Shown here piece by piece: positions 52,705-62,342 of a stretch of DNA of 64,000 nt. The translations under genes and the position numbers were made by a program. The DNA is taken from positions 124,001 through 188,000 of the forward strand of contig JAYGEX010000013.1 in the NCBI GenBank assembly GCA_046582185.1, written 5' to 3'. The notes beneath the pieces were generated by a model that made no database searches, had not been told where the DNA came from, and saw only the letters and a program-made list of their open reading frames with translations. Position 1 is the stretch's first letter; each line of letters opens with the position of its first letter. Source of the DNA: GCA-002726655 sp046582185. GTDB lineage: Bacteria; Pseudomonadota; Gammaproteobacteria; Pseudomonadales; Azotimanducaceae.

Positions 52705-53757
52705 TTAGTCATCCAGAGCTTCATCATCATTAAATACGGCTTCATCACGGTCTCTCTTCGGCGGCTTCAAGCCAAAGTGTAAATACGCATGCCGGGTCAC
52801 AATTCGACCACGAGGCGTCCTCATTATAAAGCCCTGCTGAATAAGGAAAGGCTCATAAACATCCTCGATGGTATCCCTCTCTTCACCAATCGCTGCCGCA
52901 AGACTATCAACGCCAACTGGGCCACCGTCGAACTTTTCAATCATCGCCATTAACAACCTGCGGTCCATATGGTCGAAACCATTGGCATCGATCTTCAGCA
53001 TATTCAAGGCTTGGTCGGCAATTTCGCTGGTTATCTGCCCATCGGCCTTCACCTCTGCAAAGTCGCGTACACGGCGTAGCAGGCGATTCGCAATTCGCGG
53101 CGTACCCCTGGCGCGAACGGCAATCTCATGGGCACCAATATCATCGCAATGGACATTCAACAGGCCTGCAGAACGAATCAATATAGCGCTCAAATCTTCG
53201 ACACTATAAAACTCCAAACGTTGCACGATGCCAAAACGATCTCGTAAGGGAGATGTGAGCAGCCCGGTCCTTGTAGTCGCACCAACAAGAGTAAAAGGGG
53301 GTAGATCAAGCTTTATGGTTCGTGCCGCCGGTCCTTCGCCAATCGTAAGATCCACCTGATAATCCTCCATCGCCGGGTAGAGCACTTCTTCTACAGCCGG
53401 ACTCAGGCGATGTATTTCATCAATAAAGAGGACGTCACCCTCTTCAAGGTTAGTCAGGGCGGCAACCAAGTCACCCTTTTTCTCTATGACGGGACCAGAT
53501 GTTGCCTTGATCTGGACGCCCATTTCATTGGCAATGATATTCGCCAGCGTTGTTTTACCAAGGCCGGGCGGGCCAAATATGAGGGTATGGTCGAGCGCTT
53601 CCGACCTGCCTTTAGCCGCCGCAATAAAGATGGACATCTGCTCACTTACTTGTGGCTGGCCACGATATTCCGCGAAGGTCTTCGGCCGGATTGCCCAGTC
53701 CTGGCGTATTTCAGTTGCGCTGCCAGCAGCAGTTATTAAACGGTCTGATTCAATCAT
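52705..53757 (-). CDS. ruvB: Holliday junction helicase subunit RuvB
   Basis: 350 aa AAA+ ATPase. Walker A FGPPGLGKTTLANIIANEMG, Walker B VLFIDEIHRLSPAVEEVLYP, sensor I VGATTRTGLL, and C-terminal winged helix (TPRGRIVTRHAYLHFG). Drives branch migration with RuvA. Its start overlaps the ruvA stop by 4 bp. Confidence 0.97.
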   Translation of the reverse strand: MIESDRLITAAGSATEIRQDWAIRPKTFAEYRGQPQVSEQMSIFIAAAKGRSEALDHTLIFGPPGLGKTTLANIIANEMGVQIKATSGPVIEKKGDLVAALTNLEEGDVLFIDEIHRLSPAVEEVLYPAMEDYQVDLTIGEGPAARTIKLDLPPFTLVGATTRTGLLTSPLRDRFGIVQRLEFYSVEDLSAILIRSAGLLNVHCDDIGAHEIAVRARGTPRIANRLLRRVRDFAEVKADGQITSEIADQALNMLKIDANGFDHMDRRLLMAMIEKFDGGPVGVDSLAAAIGEERDTIEDVYEPFLIQQGFIMRTPRGRIVTRHAYLHFGLKPPKRDRDEAVFNDDEALDD

Positions 53758-54353
53758 GCCAAGGCTTTTAGTGCTTGTTTAATAAGAGTCTCCACATCAT
53801 CTGCAGGTTCTGTCAATTGCGCCAGGGTTCTTGATACGTCCTGGGGTCTGAAGCCAATCTTAATGAGCGCTGACTCGGCATCGGCATGCAGATCCTTTCG
53901 ACCGATTACCTGTTCAACAACAGTACTGCCCGGTCCATCTTCAATTACCCATGTGCTCAACTTCTTGTTCATTTCAACGATTAACCGCTCGGCCATTACC
54001 GTACCAACGCCTGGAATCGCATTAAGGGTTTTAACATCCTTATCACGAACACATTGAACAAAGGCATCAACCTGAACGCTGGACAGAATAGCAATAGCAA
54101 CCTTGGGGCCAACCTTGTTTACTTTGATCAAAGCGCGAAACAGCTCTCTTTCCCGCTGACTATAAAAACCGTACAGCAGCTGCGCATCTTCACGAACAAT
54201 CAAATGCGTGTGAATGGTCACGCTGTCAGATAGTTCACGGATGGAATCGTAGGTTGTATGAGGAATATGGATCTCATACGCCACACCTGAGACATCGATG
54301 AGAACAAAATCCATACTGATTTCGAGTATGCGCCCGCTTATTCTACCTATCAT
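53754..54353 (-). CDS. ruvA: Holliday junction binding subunit RuvA
   Basis: 199 aa: OB domain (MIGRISGRILEISMDFVLID), helix-hairpin-helix motifs (LIKVNKVGPKVAIAILSSV, LNAIPGVGTVMAERLIVEMN) and C-terminal RuvB-binding domain (DAESALIKIGFRPQDVSRTL). Overlaps ruvC and ruvB by 4 bp each, so the three are translationally coupled. Confidence 0.97.
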   Translation of the reverse strand: MIGRISGRILEISMDFVLIDVSGVAYEIHIPHTTYDSIRELSDSVTIHTHLIVREDAQLLYGFYSQRERELFRALIKVNKVGPKVAIAILSSVQVDAFVQCVRDKDVKTLNAIPGVGTVMAERLIVEMNKKLSTWVIEDGPGSTVVEQVIGRKDLHADAESALIKIGFRPQDVSRTLAQLTEPADDVETLIKQALKALA

Positions 54354-54895
54354 CTTTCAATCTTCTTCAAACGCCCACGGCTGTATGTATTTACCGCAAT
54401 ATTACTGTCCGCAAGGCGGGACAGGCTTTGTTGCGTATTGATATGACAGATGGCGATTGCCAGTGCATCCGCTGCATCTGACTGGGGTTTGCCGGGCAAC
54501 TTTAACAGGGTTTGCACCATATGCTGGACCTGCTCCTTGGTAGCGGCACCGGTACCAACGACTGCCTGTTTTACTTTCCGCGCTTCGTATTCATAGACAG
54601 GCAAGCCTTGATTGACGCAGGCAACCATAGCAACTCCCCTGGCATGCCCGAGCTTTAATGCAGATTCTGCACTCTTGGCCATGAATATTTTCTCGATCGC
54701 CATTTCTGCTGGAATGAATTCATTGATGATCTGGGTAATTCCCGAAAATATTTCGTCCAGCTTCTCTGCAAGGGACGTCTTATCGGTGGTGCGGATGCAG
54801 CCACTTGAAACATATTCCTGGCGGCTACCAACAGCATTAATGATGCCATAACCGGTAACCCTGGAACCTGGATCGATTCCTAAAATCAGTGCCAT
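54350..54895 (-). CDS. ruvC: Holliday junction resolvase RuvC
   Basis: 181 aa. Catalytic acids in ILGIDPGSRVTGYGII (Asp7), AIEKIFMAKSAESALKLG and the C-terminal SDAADALAIAICH (Asp pair). Cuts Holliday junctions behind RuvAB. 151 bp after yebC. No LexA box seen upstream. Confidence 0.96.
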   Translation of the reverse strand: MALILGIDPGSRVTGYGIINAVGSRQEYVSSGCIRTTDKTSLAEKLDEIFSGITQIINEFIPAEMAIEKIFMAKSAESALKLGHARGVAMVACVNQGLPVYEYEARKVKQAVVGTGAATKEQVQHMVQTLLKLPGKPQSDAADALAIAICHINTQQSLSRLADSNIAVNTYSRGRLKKIER

Positions 54896-55046
54896 AGGTG
54901 TTTAAAGGTCTTGGGGGATGATTAGATTTTCAGAGAGTTTAGCATAAGCTTTCGTGCTCACCTTGCGATTTCCCCTTTTCGTCGGAGTCCTTTTTTCAAA
55001 CGAAAATTCGAACTCGACTGGCAACGAAAGCAGCGACAGAAATTGT

Positions 55047-55781
55047 TTATTCCTCTTCCGCTGGAAAATTCGCGTTTGTATAGACATTAGTTACATCATC
55101 AAGATCTTCAAGTTGATCAAGTAGACGCAGGGCCTTCTCTGCGGTGTCCGCATCAAGATCACTATAGGTCTGGGGCACCATGGAGACATTAGCATCTGCC
55201 GGCTCAAACCCTGCTGCGACCAATGCATCTTTCACACTAAGGAAGTCTTCCGGCAAGGTAATGACCTCTATTGCGCCTTCATCATCACTTTCCACATCTT
55301 CAGCACCGGAATCAATGGCGACCTCCATAATGGCATCTTCGTCGGCGCCAGGCGCAAATGTGATCTGCCCTTTCTTGTCGAACAGATAGGCAACAGAACC
55401 ATCCGTTCCAAGATTACCCCCCGCCCGGCTGAATGCGTGGCGAACCTCCGCCACCGTTCGATTCCTGCTATCAGTCATGGTTTCAACCAGTACTGCGATG
55501 CCGCCTGGCCCATAACCTTCATAAGTGAGCGCGACCAATTGCGCACCATCCTCTCCTCCGGCGCCACGAATAACAGCCCTTTCCATGGTGTCTTTCGGCA
55601 TTTGAGCGGCTTTGGCTTTATCCATTACAGTCCGCAAACCAGGATTATCTTCAAGATTACCGCCGCCGTCTCTGGCAGCAACCGTGAGTTCTCGTATGAT
55701 CTTGGTGAATACCTTCGCCCGCTTTGCGTCCTGCCCGGCTTTGCGATGCTTGATATTGCTCCACTTGCTGTGACCCGCCAT
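55047..55781 (-). CDS. yebC: YebC/PmpR family transcription or translation factor
   Basis: About 244 aa from ATG 55779-55781, preceded by GAGGAG; the longer frame to 55874 overlaps aspS and is rejected. Starts MAGHSKWSNIKHRKAGQDAK, followed by YEGYGPGGIAVLVETMTDSR and RTVAEVRHAFSRAGGNLGT. YebC members affect quorum-sensing or virulence genes and, as shown recently for some, translation of proline-rich runs. 11 bp after aspS. Confidence 0.95.
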   Translation of the reverse strand: MAGHSKWSNIKHRKAGQDAKRAKVFTKIIRELTVAARDGGGNLEDNPGLRTVMDKAKAAQMPKDTMERAVIRGAGGEDGAQLVALTYEGYGPGGIAVLVETMTDSRNRTVAEVRHAFSRAGGNLGTDGSVAYLFDKKGQITFAPGADEDAIMEVAIDSGAEDVESDDEGAIEVITLPEDFLSVKDALVAAGFEPADANVSMVPQTYSDLDADTAEKALRLLDQLEDLDDVTNVYTNANFPAEEE

Positions 55782-55792
55782 GGCAGACTCCT

Positions 55793-57556
55793 CTAGACCG
55801 GCTTCCCTATACTGATTCCGAGATCGTGAAGTTGTTCCGGATCGACCTCGCCTGGAGCCGAGGTTAGCAAACACTGCGCTGTTTGTGTTTTCGGAAACGC
55901 AATCACCTCCCTGATTGAGCTCGACTTAGTCAGGATCATCATCAAACGATCAAGGCCAAGCGCGATTCCACCGTGGGGAGGCGCACCCAGGTCCAAAGCG
56001 TCGAGCAGAAAGCCAAACTTCTCATGGGCTTCATTATCTGACAACTTAAGAACGCGGAAGATCGATTTCTGTAACTCCGACTGGTGGATACGGATAGATC
56101 CGCCACCCACTTCGTGGCCATTGATCACAATATCATAAGCCCGGCTCAGAGCTGCGCCTGGGTCTGCTTCGATTTCCTCAAGGGTACCTAACGGATGGGT
56201 AAATGGATGATGAATTGCCGTCCAGTTACCCTTGGAGTTCTTTTCGAACATCGGAAAATCTGTTACCCAACAGGCAGCCCATTCCCGCTCATACAGATCC
56301 AGATCTTCTGCCAGCTTACAGCGTAGTGCACCAATGGAATCGTTAACGATATTGGTTTTGCCTGCACCAAAGAAAATAATGTCGTTATCCTTAGCGCCAA
56401 CCCGATCTAATATGTTGGTCACAACGTCATCGGGCAAGAACTTCAATATTGGAGACTGTAAGCCTTCCATACCTTTCGCCAGATCATTTACCTTAATGTA
56501 AGCAAGGCCTTTAGCGCCGTATATGCCAATGAACTTTGTGTAATCATCAATCTTCTTACGGCTCAATCGGTCACCGCCTGGTAACTTCAAGGCAACAACT
56601 CTTGAACCTTCATCATTCGCTGGCGCGCTAAAGACTTTAAATTCAACTTCCTTCATCAGGTCGGCAACGTCGACTAGCGGTAAGCTAAAACGTAAATCCG
56701 GGCGATCGCTGCCATAATTTTTCATGGCCTCGGCATAAGTGATGTGCGGAATATCGCCAAGATCTACATCAATGAGCGTGGTGAACAACTTAACCAGCAT
56801 GTCTTCGGTTAAGGACATAATGTCCTGCTCAGACATGAACGCGGTCTCGATATCAATTTGCGTGAATTCTGGCTGACGGTCAGCCCTTAAATCCTCATCG
56901 CGAAAGCAGCGAGCAATCTGATAGTAACGATCAAAGCCAGACATCATTAATAGCTGTTTGAATATTTGTGGCGATTGCGGCAAAGCGAAAAAATTACCCG
57001 GCTGGGTACGAGAAGGCACAAGATAATCCCGTGCACCTTCCGGCGTTGCTTTCGTCAGTATCGGCGTTTCAATATCTACGAATTCCAGATCGTCGAGATA
57101 CCGTCGGATGAAATGGCTGACTTCGGAACGCAGACGCATCTTGCTTTGCATTTCCGGGCGACGCAAATCCATATACCGATATTTAAGCCGCACATCTTCA
57201 CCAGCCTCAGAGTATTCATCCAACTGGAAGGGTGGCGTTTGCGATTGATTCAGTATGACAAGTTCCTTACCCAGAACTTCAATTTGGCCGGTCACCATTT
57301 TAGGATTAACCGCAGCGCCATCTCTGGCACGTACGATGCCTTTAATATTCAGTACAAATTCGTTTCTAACCTGATCTGCCAGGGCAAAGCTCTCCTGCGT
57401 ATCCGGATCGAATACAACCTGCACGATCCCGTGATGGTCTCTTACATCAAGAAAGATAACGCCACCGTGATCACGACGACGATGAACCCAGCCACAAAGA
57501 GAAACCTCATCACCTATATGAGTTTCTCTGAGTTGGCCACAATAGTGGCTCCGCAT
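55793..57556 (-). CDS. aspS: Aspartyl-tRNA synthetase
   Basis: 587 aa class II synthetase, bacterial length with GAD insertion. OB domain (VSLCGWVHRRRDHGGVIFLD), motif 2 YQIARCFRDEDLRADRQPEF, and motif 3 GIALGLDRLMMILTKSSSIR. FTQIDIETAFM and HPFTHP are also seen. Charges tRNA-Asp (and perhaps tRNA-Asn). Leads the yebC-ruvCAB run; fmdB precedes it by 37 bp. Confidence 0.97.
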   Translation of the reverse strand: MRSHYCGQLRETHIGDEVSLCGWVHRRRDHGGVIFLDVRDHHGIVQVVFDPDTQESFALADQVRNEFVLNIKGIVRARDGAAVNPKMVTGQIEVLGKELVILNQSQTPPFQLDEYSEAGEDVRLKYRYMDLRRPEMQSKMRLRSEVSHFIRRYLDDLEFVDIETPILTKATPEGARDYLVPSRTQPGNFFALPQSPQIFKQLLMMSGFDRYYQIARCFRDEDLRADRQPEFTQIDIETAFMSEQDIMSLTEDMLVKLFTTLIDVDLGDIPHITYAEAMKNYGSDRPDLRFSLPLVDVADLMKEVEFKVFSAPANDEGSRVVALKLPGGDRLSRKKIDDYTKFIGIYGAKGLAYIKVNDLAKGMEGLQSPILKFLPDDVVTNILDRVGAKDNDIIFFGAGKTNIVNDSIGALRCKLAEDLDLYEREWAACWVTDFPMFEKNSKGNWTAIHHPFTHPLGTLEEIEADPGAALSRAYDIVINGHEVGGGSIRIHQSELQKSIFRVLKLSDNEAHEKFGFLLDALDLGAPPHGGIALGLDRLMMILTKSSSIREVIAFPKTQTAQCLLTSAPGEVDPEQLHDLGISIGKPV

Positions 57557-57593
57557 TATTTATTACCCCTGAGCTAATTTGGGAAGATTGAAA

Positions 57594-57983
57594 TTAGGAC
57601 GAACTGGAAGATGTGCTCTTGGAGCTTCCCTTCGAATTGCCGCTACTGGCGCCTTTGGAACTACTATTGCTGCTGTCCTTGGACGAACTGCTACTTTTAG
57701 AAGAACTTCCATTACTATCAGACTTCTTTGAGGATGAGCTATCGCCAGTACTTGAGGAACTATTGCTGGAATTATCACTGCTACTGACATTTTTCTTATC
57801 GCCAGTTTTAAAGTCTGTTTCATACCAGCCGCTACCCTTCAATCTAAAGGCAACCGCTGAGATTTGTTTACTAAGCTCGGGCTCATCGCACTCGGGACAA
57901 TCCTTGAGCAGGACATCACTTAGCTTTTGAAGTTTTTCCAGCTTATGCCCGCAGGCTTGGCACTGGTACTCGTAGATCGGCAC
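57594..57983 (-). CDS. FmdB-type zinc ribbon protein with a long Ser-rich tail
   Basis: 129 aa. The first 60 residues are the FmdB/CxxC_CxxC_SSSS zinc ribbon: MPIYEYQCQACGHKLEKLQK, then DCPECDEP and FRLKGSGWYETDF. From residue 66 the rest is almost only Ser with Asn, Lys and Gly. Family members usually end in a short Ser-rich run, but a 60-residue tail is long. It is the gene before aspS in many gammaproteobacteria; function unknown. Confidence 0.88.
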   Translation of the reverse strand: MPIYEYQCQACGHKLEKLQKLSDVLLKDCPECDEPELSKQISAVAFRLKGSGWYETDFKTGDKKNVSSSDNSSNSSSSTGDSSSSKKSDSNGSSSKSSSSSKDSSNSSSKGASSGNSKGSSKSTSSSSS

Positions 57984-58335
57984 TGGAGTTATTTCCTTCT
58001 CTAATATGTATGGCTGAATGGCGGCCGCGAATTATACCTAAACAATACTGAAGGTGACACTAATACTATTTTTATAGTGTTCTTCTCCCGCATAGGCAGA
58101 AAAATGCACGAATATCCTAAAAAAACAAAGCAACTGCTTGATAGGCTCAAGGCAATCATATATAAATATGCCCACTGAAGTTTGGGTGAAGTTTATCCCC
58201 TAATTTTAAGGGTTAAACTGCTTCTATCTCAGGAAATATTGTCGACTGACATGTCTGCTTCAGATACATTTTTTGACAAACTTGTTGTGACAAACCAATA
58301 CAACTTTTTACACATATTTTAATAAGGATTTACGA
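57984..58335. other. Intergenic region between fmdB and the HU-like gene
   Basis: 350 bp, AT-rich, no gene. It must hold the divergent promoters. A candidate for the HU-like gene is TTGACA at 58273-58278 with a poor -10 (AATACA) about 18 bp later. TTGTGACAAA near it is an imperfect echo of the -35. The fmdB operon promoter was not recognised. Confidence 0.4.
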
Positions 58336-58713
58336 ATGGCCGCGAAAAAGGCAAAAGCCAAAAAGAATACTGCTGTTCCTGTAGCGAAGAAATTGCCAGC
58401 AATTAAGGACAAGTACACCAAGAGTGCAATACTTGCCGAACTCGCTGACAAGACTGAGCTTTCAAAGAAGCAAGTTGGAGTAGTTCTTGAGGAGCTGTCC
58501 GATCTTATTCAAAGACACATCAAGAAAGGCAGTGCTGGCGAATTTACTCTGCCAGGTCTTTTGAAGATCAAAACTGTGATCAAGCCTGCTCGCAAGGCTC
58601 GCAAAGGTGTTCCCAACCCATTCAAGCCGGGTGAGTTGATGGACGTTGCTGCAAAGCCGAAGAGCACAAAGGTTAAAGTGTTGCCGTTGAAGAGACTCAA
58701 AGAATTCGTTTAA
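58336..58713 (+). CDS. HU-like DNA-binding protein with basic N-terminal extension
   Basis: 125 aa from ATG 58336 behind AAGGATTT. The first 25 residues are a Lys/Ala tail (MAAKKAKAKKNTAVPVAKKL). The rest follows the HU/IHF fold: TKSAILAELADKTELSKKQV, then GEFTLPGLLKIKTVIKPARK, GVPNPFKPGELMDVAAKPKS and KVKVLPLKRLKEFV. Ordinary HU is 90 aa. Nucleoid or promoter-bending role is likely. Followed by a strong terminator. Confidence 0.85.
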   Translation: MAAKKAKAKKNTAVPVAKKLPAIKDKYTKSAILAELADKTELSKKQVGVVLEELSDLIQRHIKKGSAGEFTLPGLLKIKTVIKPARKARKGVPNPFKPGELMDVAAKPKSTKVKVLPLKRLKEFV

Positions 58714-58730
58714 TTCTTACCGTCTTGACT

Positions 58731-58759
58731 AAAAGGCCGCACTTAGCGGCCTTTTTTTT
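58731..58759 (+). terminator. Rho-independent terminator after the HU-like gene
   Basis: AAAAGGCCGC-ACTTA-GCGGCC followed by eight T. A perfect 6-bp GC stem with A-tract and T-tract, 17 nt after the stop codon. It may also work on the minus strand for the GFA gene. Confidence 0.93.
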
Positions 58760-58798
58760 GGACTGCGTTTTTTATAAGCCGAGTCCGGCTCACAGATC

Positions 58799-59182
58799 TT
58801 ACGACTTGGACAAATGAGAGAGGGACCCGGCATTGGCTTCCCAATTTTGACCATCAAAGTCCTTAATCTCAACCTTACGGAAACTCGATTGATCAACGCA
58901 ATGGAAATTGACACTGATGCCATCAGGATTTGAGCGAGGGACATAATAAGATTTGATGCCGCAGGTTGGACAGAAAAGATGTTGCGCAATATGTGACTCG
59001 AATGTGTAGGTAGAAAGTTCACCTGCCAACAAAGTAAAAGCGGTATTAGGTATAATGAGATGCAGGTAATCTGTCATTTGGCAGATTGAACAATTACAAC
59101 GATATACGATGACATCGGACGGTGATTGAAATTCAAATTTAATCGCCTGGCAGTGGCAGCCACCCAAATGTTTACTATTCAA
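58799..59182 (-). CDS. GFA/CENP-V-like zinc protein
   Basis: 127 aa. Zinc ligands in GGCHCQAIKFEFQ, YRCNCSICQMTDYLHLIIPN and LFCPTCGIKSYYVPRSNPDG; later ISVNFHCVD. A second GFA-type protein in the window, diverged from the one at 36717. Divergent from proS with only 26 bp between coding starts, so regulatory sites overlap. Confidence 0.83.
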   Translation of the reverse strand: MNSKHLGGCHCQAIKFEFQSPSDVIVYRCNCSICQMTDYLHLIIPNTAFTLLAGELSTYTFESHIAQHLFCPTCGIKSYYVPRSNPDGISVNFHCVDQSSFRKVEIKDFDGQNWEANAGSLSHLSKS

Positions 59183-59208
59183 TCGCTACTCCTAAAGACG
59201 GGACCACC

Positions 59209-60948
59209 ATGAGAGCATCACGTTACACCATCGCAACACTTAAAGAGACGCCCGCTGACGCTGATATTGCAAGTCATCAGTTGATGATTCGCGCCGGACT
59301 TATCCGCAAGCTCGCATCTGGCATTTATAGCTGGCTGCCCATGGGCCTAAAAGTTTTGCACAAGATCGAGAATATTGTTCGCGAAGAAATGGATGCGTCT
59401 GGCGCTCAGGAAATCATGATGCCGGTGGTGCAACCCGCCGAACTGTGGCAGGAATCCGGACGATGGAATCAATATGATGAAGGCTTATTGCTAAAGTTTA
59501 ATGATCGCCACCAGCGGGAATTTTGCCTCGGGCCAACCCATGAAGAGATTATTACCGATCTCGCCCGGAATCTGCTTAAGAGTCATAAACAGCTACCTGT
59601 GAATTTCTATCAGATTCAGACTAAATTCAGAGATGAAACCCGCCCTCGATTTGGCGTACTGAGATCGAGAGAATTTCTAATGAAAGATGCATATTCCTTT
59701 CATGCCACCCAGGCAAGCTTGCAGGAAACCTACGACAACATGCATGTCGCCTATAGCAAGATGCTGGATCGTATGCGCCTTGATTATCGCCCCGTGCTCG
59801 CCGATACCGGTGCTATTGGCGGCAGTGCCTCGGTTGAATTTCAGGTATTGGCAGATGCAGGTGAAGATCTTATTGCCTTTAGTACCTCAAGTAACTACGC
59901 CGCAAATATTGAAATGGCAGAAGCCGTGGCGCCAGCGAAGGACGAGTCGCAACAGGAGGCATTGAAGGAAGTCGCAACACCTGGCAAGCGCACCATTGAC
60001 CAGATCACAGAGTTCCTAAAAGTGCCAACTACATCTACAGTGAAGACACTTATCGTTCTAGGTGAGGCGACAGAAGGTGAGGCGAAGCCGCTAGTTGCCC
60101 TGATTTTAAGGGGGGATCATCAATTGAACCTGCTCAAAGCTGAAAAAATAGATGGCATAGCATCACCGCTAACGATGGCAGACGACATTGATATCAAGAA
60201 AATAATCGGATGTGAGCCCGGGTCGATCGGCCCTGCCAACCTCAAGCTGCCTATCTTCGTCGATCGCTCGGCCGCAGCGATGGCTAATTTTGTCTGTGGT
60301 GCAAATAGAGATAACTTTCATTTCACCAATGTTAACTGGGACCGGGACGCCAATGCGGACTCTATTGTCGATCTAAGAGATGTCGTTGAAGGAGATGCAA
60401 GCCCAGATGGCGAAGGAACTATTCTCATCAAACGAGGCATTGAAGTTGCGCAGATATTCCAGCTGGGCGACAAGTATTCCAAGCCTATGAACGCGACCGT
60501 ACTGGACGAAAATGGAAAATCTGTAGTCATGAGCATGGGCTGTTATGGCGTCGGAGTATCACGCTTGGTGGGTGCCGTTATCGAACAGAACCACGACGAC
60601 AAGGGCATCATCTGGCCAACCAGCATTGCGCCGTTTCAGATCATGGTCATACCTATAAACGCCCACAAATCTGAAGAGGTCACAAAGGTCTCCGAAGCCC
60701 TTTATGCAGAGCTGATCAAGCTCGGCGTTGAAGTTCTTTTCGATGATCGAGACGGCGTTCGCCCCGGCGCCAAGTTTGCCGATTCAGAACTCATGGGCAT
60801 CCCCCATCGCATTGTTGTTGGCGAACGTGGATTGAAGAACTCGGTAGTCGAATACGCCAACAGGAAAACAGGCGAATCAGAAGACCTGGCTCTGGATGGC
60901 CTCGCGCAAAAGTTGCAGGCAATGATTCAGCTTGAGATTAACCATTAG
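59209..60948 (+). CDS. proS: Prolyl-tRNA synthetase
   Basis: 579 aa, bacterial type with a YbaK-like editing insertion around residues 225-380 (VPTTSTVKTLIVLGEATEGE). Class II motifs: MRASRYTIATLKETPADADI at the start, GLIRKLASGIYSWLPMG, motif 2 FCLGPTHEEIITDLARNLLK and RDETRPRFGVLRSREFLMKD, motif 3 GCYGVGVSRLVGAVIEQNHD. Charges tRNA-Pro. Its 3' end overlaps the convergent hydrolase by 11 bp. Confidence 0.96.
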   Translation: MRASRYTIATLKETPADADIASHQLMIRAGLIRKLASGIYSWLPMGLKVLHKIENIVREEMDASGAQEIMMPVVQPAELWQESGRWNQYDEGLLLKFNDRHQREFCLGPTHEEIITDLARNLLKSHKQLPVNFYQIQTKFRDETRPRFGVLRSREFLMKDAYSFHATQASLQETYDNMHVAYSKMLDRMRLDYRPVLADTGAIGGSASVEFQVLADAGEDLIAFSTSSNYAANIEMAEAVAPAKDESQQEALKEVATPGKRTIDQITEFLKVPTTSTVKTLIVLGEATEGEAKPLVALILRGDHQLNLLKAEKIDGIASPLTMADDIDIKKIIGCEPGSIGPANLKLPIFVDRSAAAMANFVCGANRDNFHFTNVNWDRDANADSIVDLRDVVEGDASPDGEGTILIKRGIEVAQIFQLGDKYSKPMNATVLDENGKSVVMSMGCYGVGVSRLVGAVIEQNHDDKGIIWPTSIAPFQIMVIPINAHKSEEVTKVSEALYAELIKLGVEVLFDDRDGVRPGAKFADSELMGIPHRIVVGERGLKNSVVEYANRKTGESEDLALDGLAQKLQAMIQLEINH

Positions 60949-61771
60949 CCAGAAAAGATATGATAAATGGCCATGCGTCCTTATCCTGGATAAGGAACAG
61001 GTGGCCACCTTCGAACCAACGTAATCTTGCCCCGGGAATCAAGTCACACATCGCCTGCTGATTTTCCACAGGGGCCAGACCATCGTAACGGCCTGCACAG
61101 ATAAGTGTAGGTATCGAGATATCCTTCAGCCGATCAACGACATTGTGTTGGCTCCTGGCCTCCAATTGTCGAATTGCACCCATCTTGAATTCCGGAAGCT
61201 TTTGATCTGCATGAGGCATGGACAAGGACATATCAATCATCGATCTAAACTTTTTCGGGTTTGCCTGCCTCCAGGCATCGTCAAGGCGAGTATCGCTGAT
61301 ACTCATCATCTTCCTTATTCGTTCTTCTTCTCCAAGATCACGAGGAATTTCATGCAAGGGATAGCTCGCCAGCTTGTCTCCACCGGGAGATGTGCAACAC
61401 AAGACCAGCTTTCTTACTCTGTCCGGGTGTCTTAAGACAAGATTAAGGGCGACCATGCCGCCAAATGAGACACCAACGATATTCGCCGACTCCCAGCCCA
61501 GCTCGTCCATTAGATTTACAGCATCATCTGCATACTGTTCTATTGAATAGGCCGAATCAGGCTTTTCTGTCCTGCCCAGACCGCGCTGATCGTAAGCGAG
61601 GATTTCTACGGCTTTAGGCAGAGGGCCATCAAGCACGTTAGGTTTTACGCGAAGGTCGCCGCCCGTGCCGCCGATGAACAGCACCCTTTCAGTAGTGCCT
61701 TCAGCAGTACCCTCAACAGGGCCGCTTAATTCGTAGTACATCTCCAGGTCTGTATTTTGTGTAAATGGCAT
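60938..61771 (-). CDS. Alpha/beta hydrolase
   Basis: 277 aa. Nucleophile elbow GVSFGGMV, oxyanion loop LFIGGTGGDLRV, EILAYDQRGLGRTEKP (HGxG-like/DxRGxG), acid in RYDGLAP and His in EGGHLFLIQDK. This is the PF00561 fold of esterases and C-C hydrolases. Cytoplasmic. A short repeat of EGTAEGTTER codons occurs near the N-terminus. Substrate unknown. Confidence 0.88.
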   Translation of the reverse strand: MPFTQNTDLEMYYELSGPVEGTAEGTTERVLFIGGTGGDLRVKPNVLDGPLPKAVEILAYDQRGLGRTEKPDSAYSIEQYADDAVNLMDELGWESANIVGVSFGGMVALNLVLRHPDRVRKLVLCCTSPGGDKLASYPLHEIPRDLGEEERIRKMMSISDTRLDDAWRQANPKKFRSMIDMSLSMPHADQKLPEFKMGAIRQLEARSQHNVVDRLKDISIPTLICAGRYDGLAPVENQQAMCDLIPGARLRWFEGGHLFLIQDKDAWPFIISFLANG

Positions 61772-61854
61772 TCACTTCCCTTTTGCAGAACAATCATTAA
61801 CGAAATTTCTAATAGACAACATTATTAATATGACGAAGCCGTGACAGATTTCTA

Positions 61855-62289
61855 CTATCGCATCAACTCAAGCAAACTCTCTTCCGTTTGCGGGCCCACA
61901 AGCGTCGAATGTAGTTTCCCTTGTGGATCAAAAACGAAAGTCGTCGGCAGAACCTCCGGCCTGGTAATGCCAAGCGCAGCTGCCGGGTCAATTAGATATA
62001 CCGGAAATTCGATTTTCATTCTGGCCACCTGCTCCTGAATCTGTTCCCCATCTGGTTGATCAAAATTAACGCCGAATACTTGCAGTGTATCCGCATGCTC
62101 CTCTGCCAGCTTGTTCAGTTCTGGTATCTCCTTAATGCATGGCCCGCACCAGGTCGCCCAATAGTTAAGGATCAGCCATTTTCCCTTTAGATCTTCATGA
62201 AGATATCCACGGCCTTCCGTGTCATAGAAATCGGGTTGTTGACAGGACGTCAAAGCGATGACAAGTAACACGGCGAATAGCTTTTTCAT
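61855..62289 (-). CDS. TlpA/ResA-like thiol-disulfide lipoprotein
   Basis: 144 aa. Lipoprotein signal MKKLFAVLLVIALTSCQQPD with Cys at the lipobox. Thioredoxin fold with LILNYWATWCGPCIKEIPEL, NFDQPDGEQIQEQV and cis-Pro in RPEVLPTTFVFDPQG. It reduces disulfides or supports cytochrome assembly on the periplasmic side. Lies between the hydrolase and the BrkB gene on the same strand. Confidence 0.88.
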   Translation of the reverse strand: MKKLFAVLLVIALTSCQQPDFYDTEGRGYLHEDLKGKWLILNYWATWCGPCIKEIPELNKLAEEHADTLQVFGVNFDQPDGEQIQEQVARMKIEFPVYLIDPAAALGITRPEVLPTTFVFDPQGKLHSTLVGPQTEESLLELMR

Positions 62290-62342
62290 GAATGTACTCT
62301 GATGACATGATCTGAAAATGTAATCTGAACAGGTTTTAAGGT

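Noticed and set aside
55782..55874. N-terminal extension of yebC into aspS
   Set aside because: GAGGAG precedes the conserved MAGHSKWSNIKHRKA start, so the shorter form is used.
57613..57930. Leucine-rich plus-strand ORF opposite fmdB
   Set aside because: It is the antisense of Ser/Lys codons in the fmdB tail, with no ribosome site.
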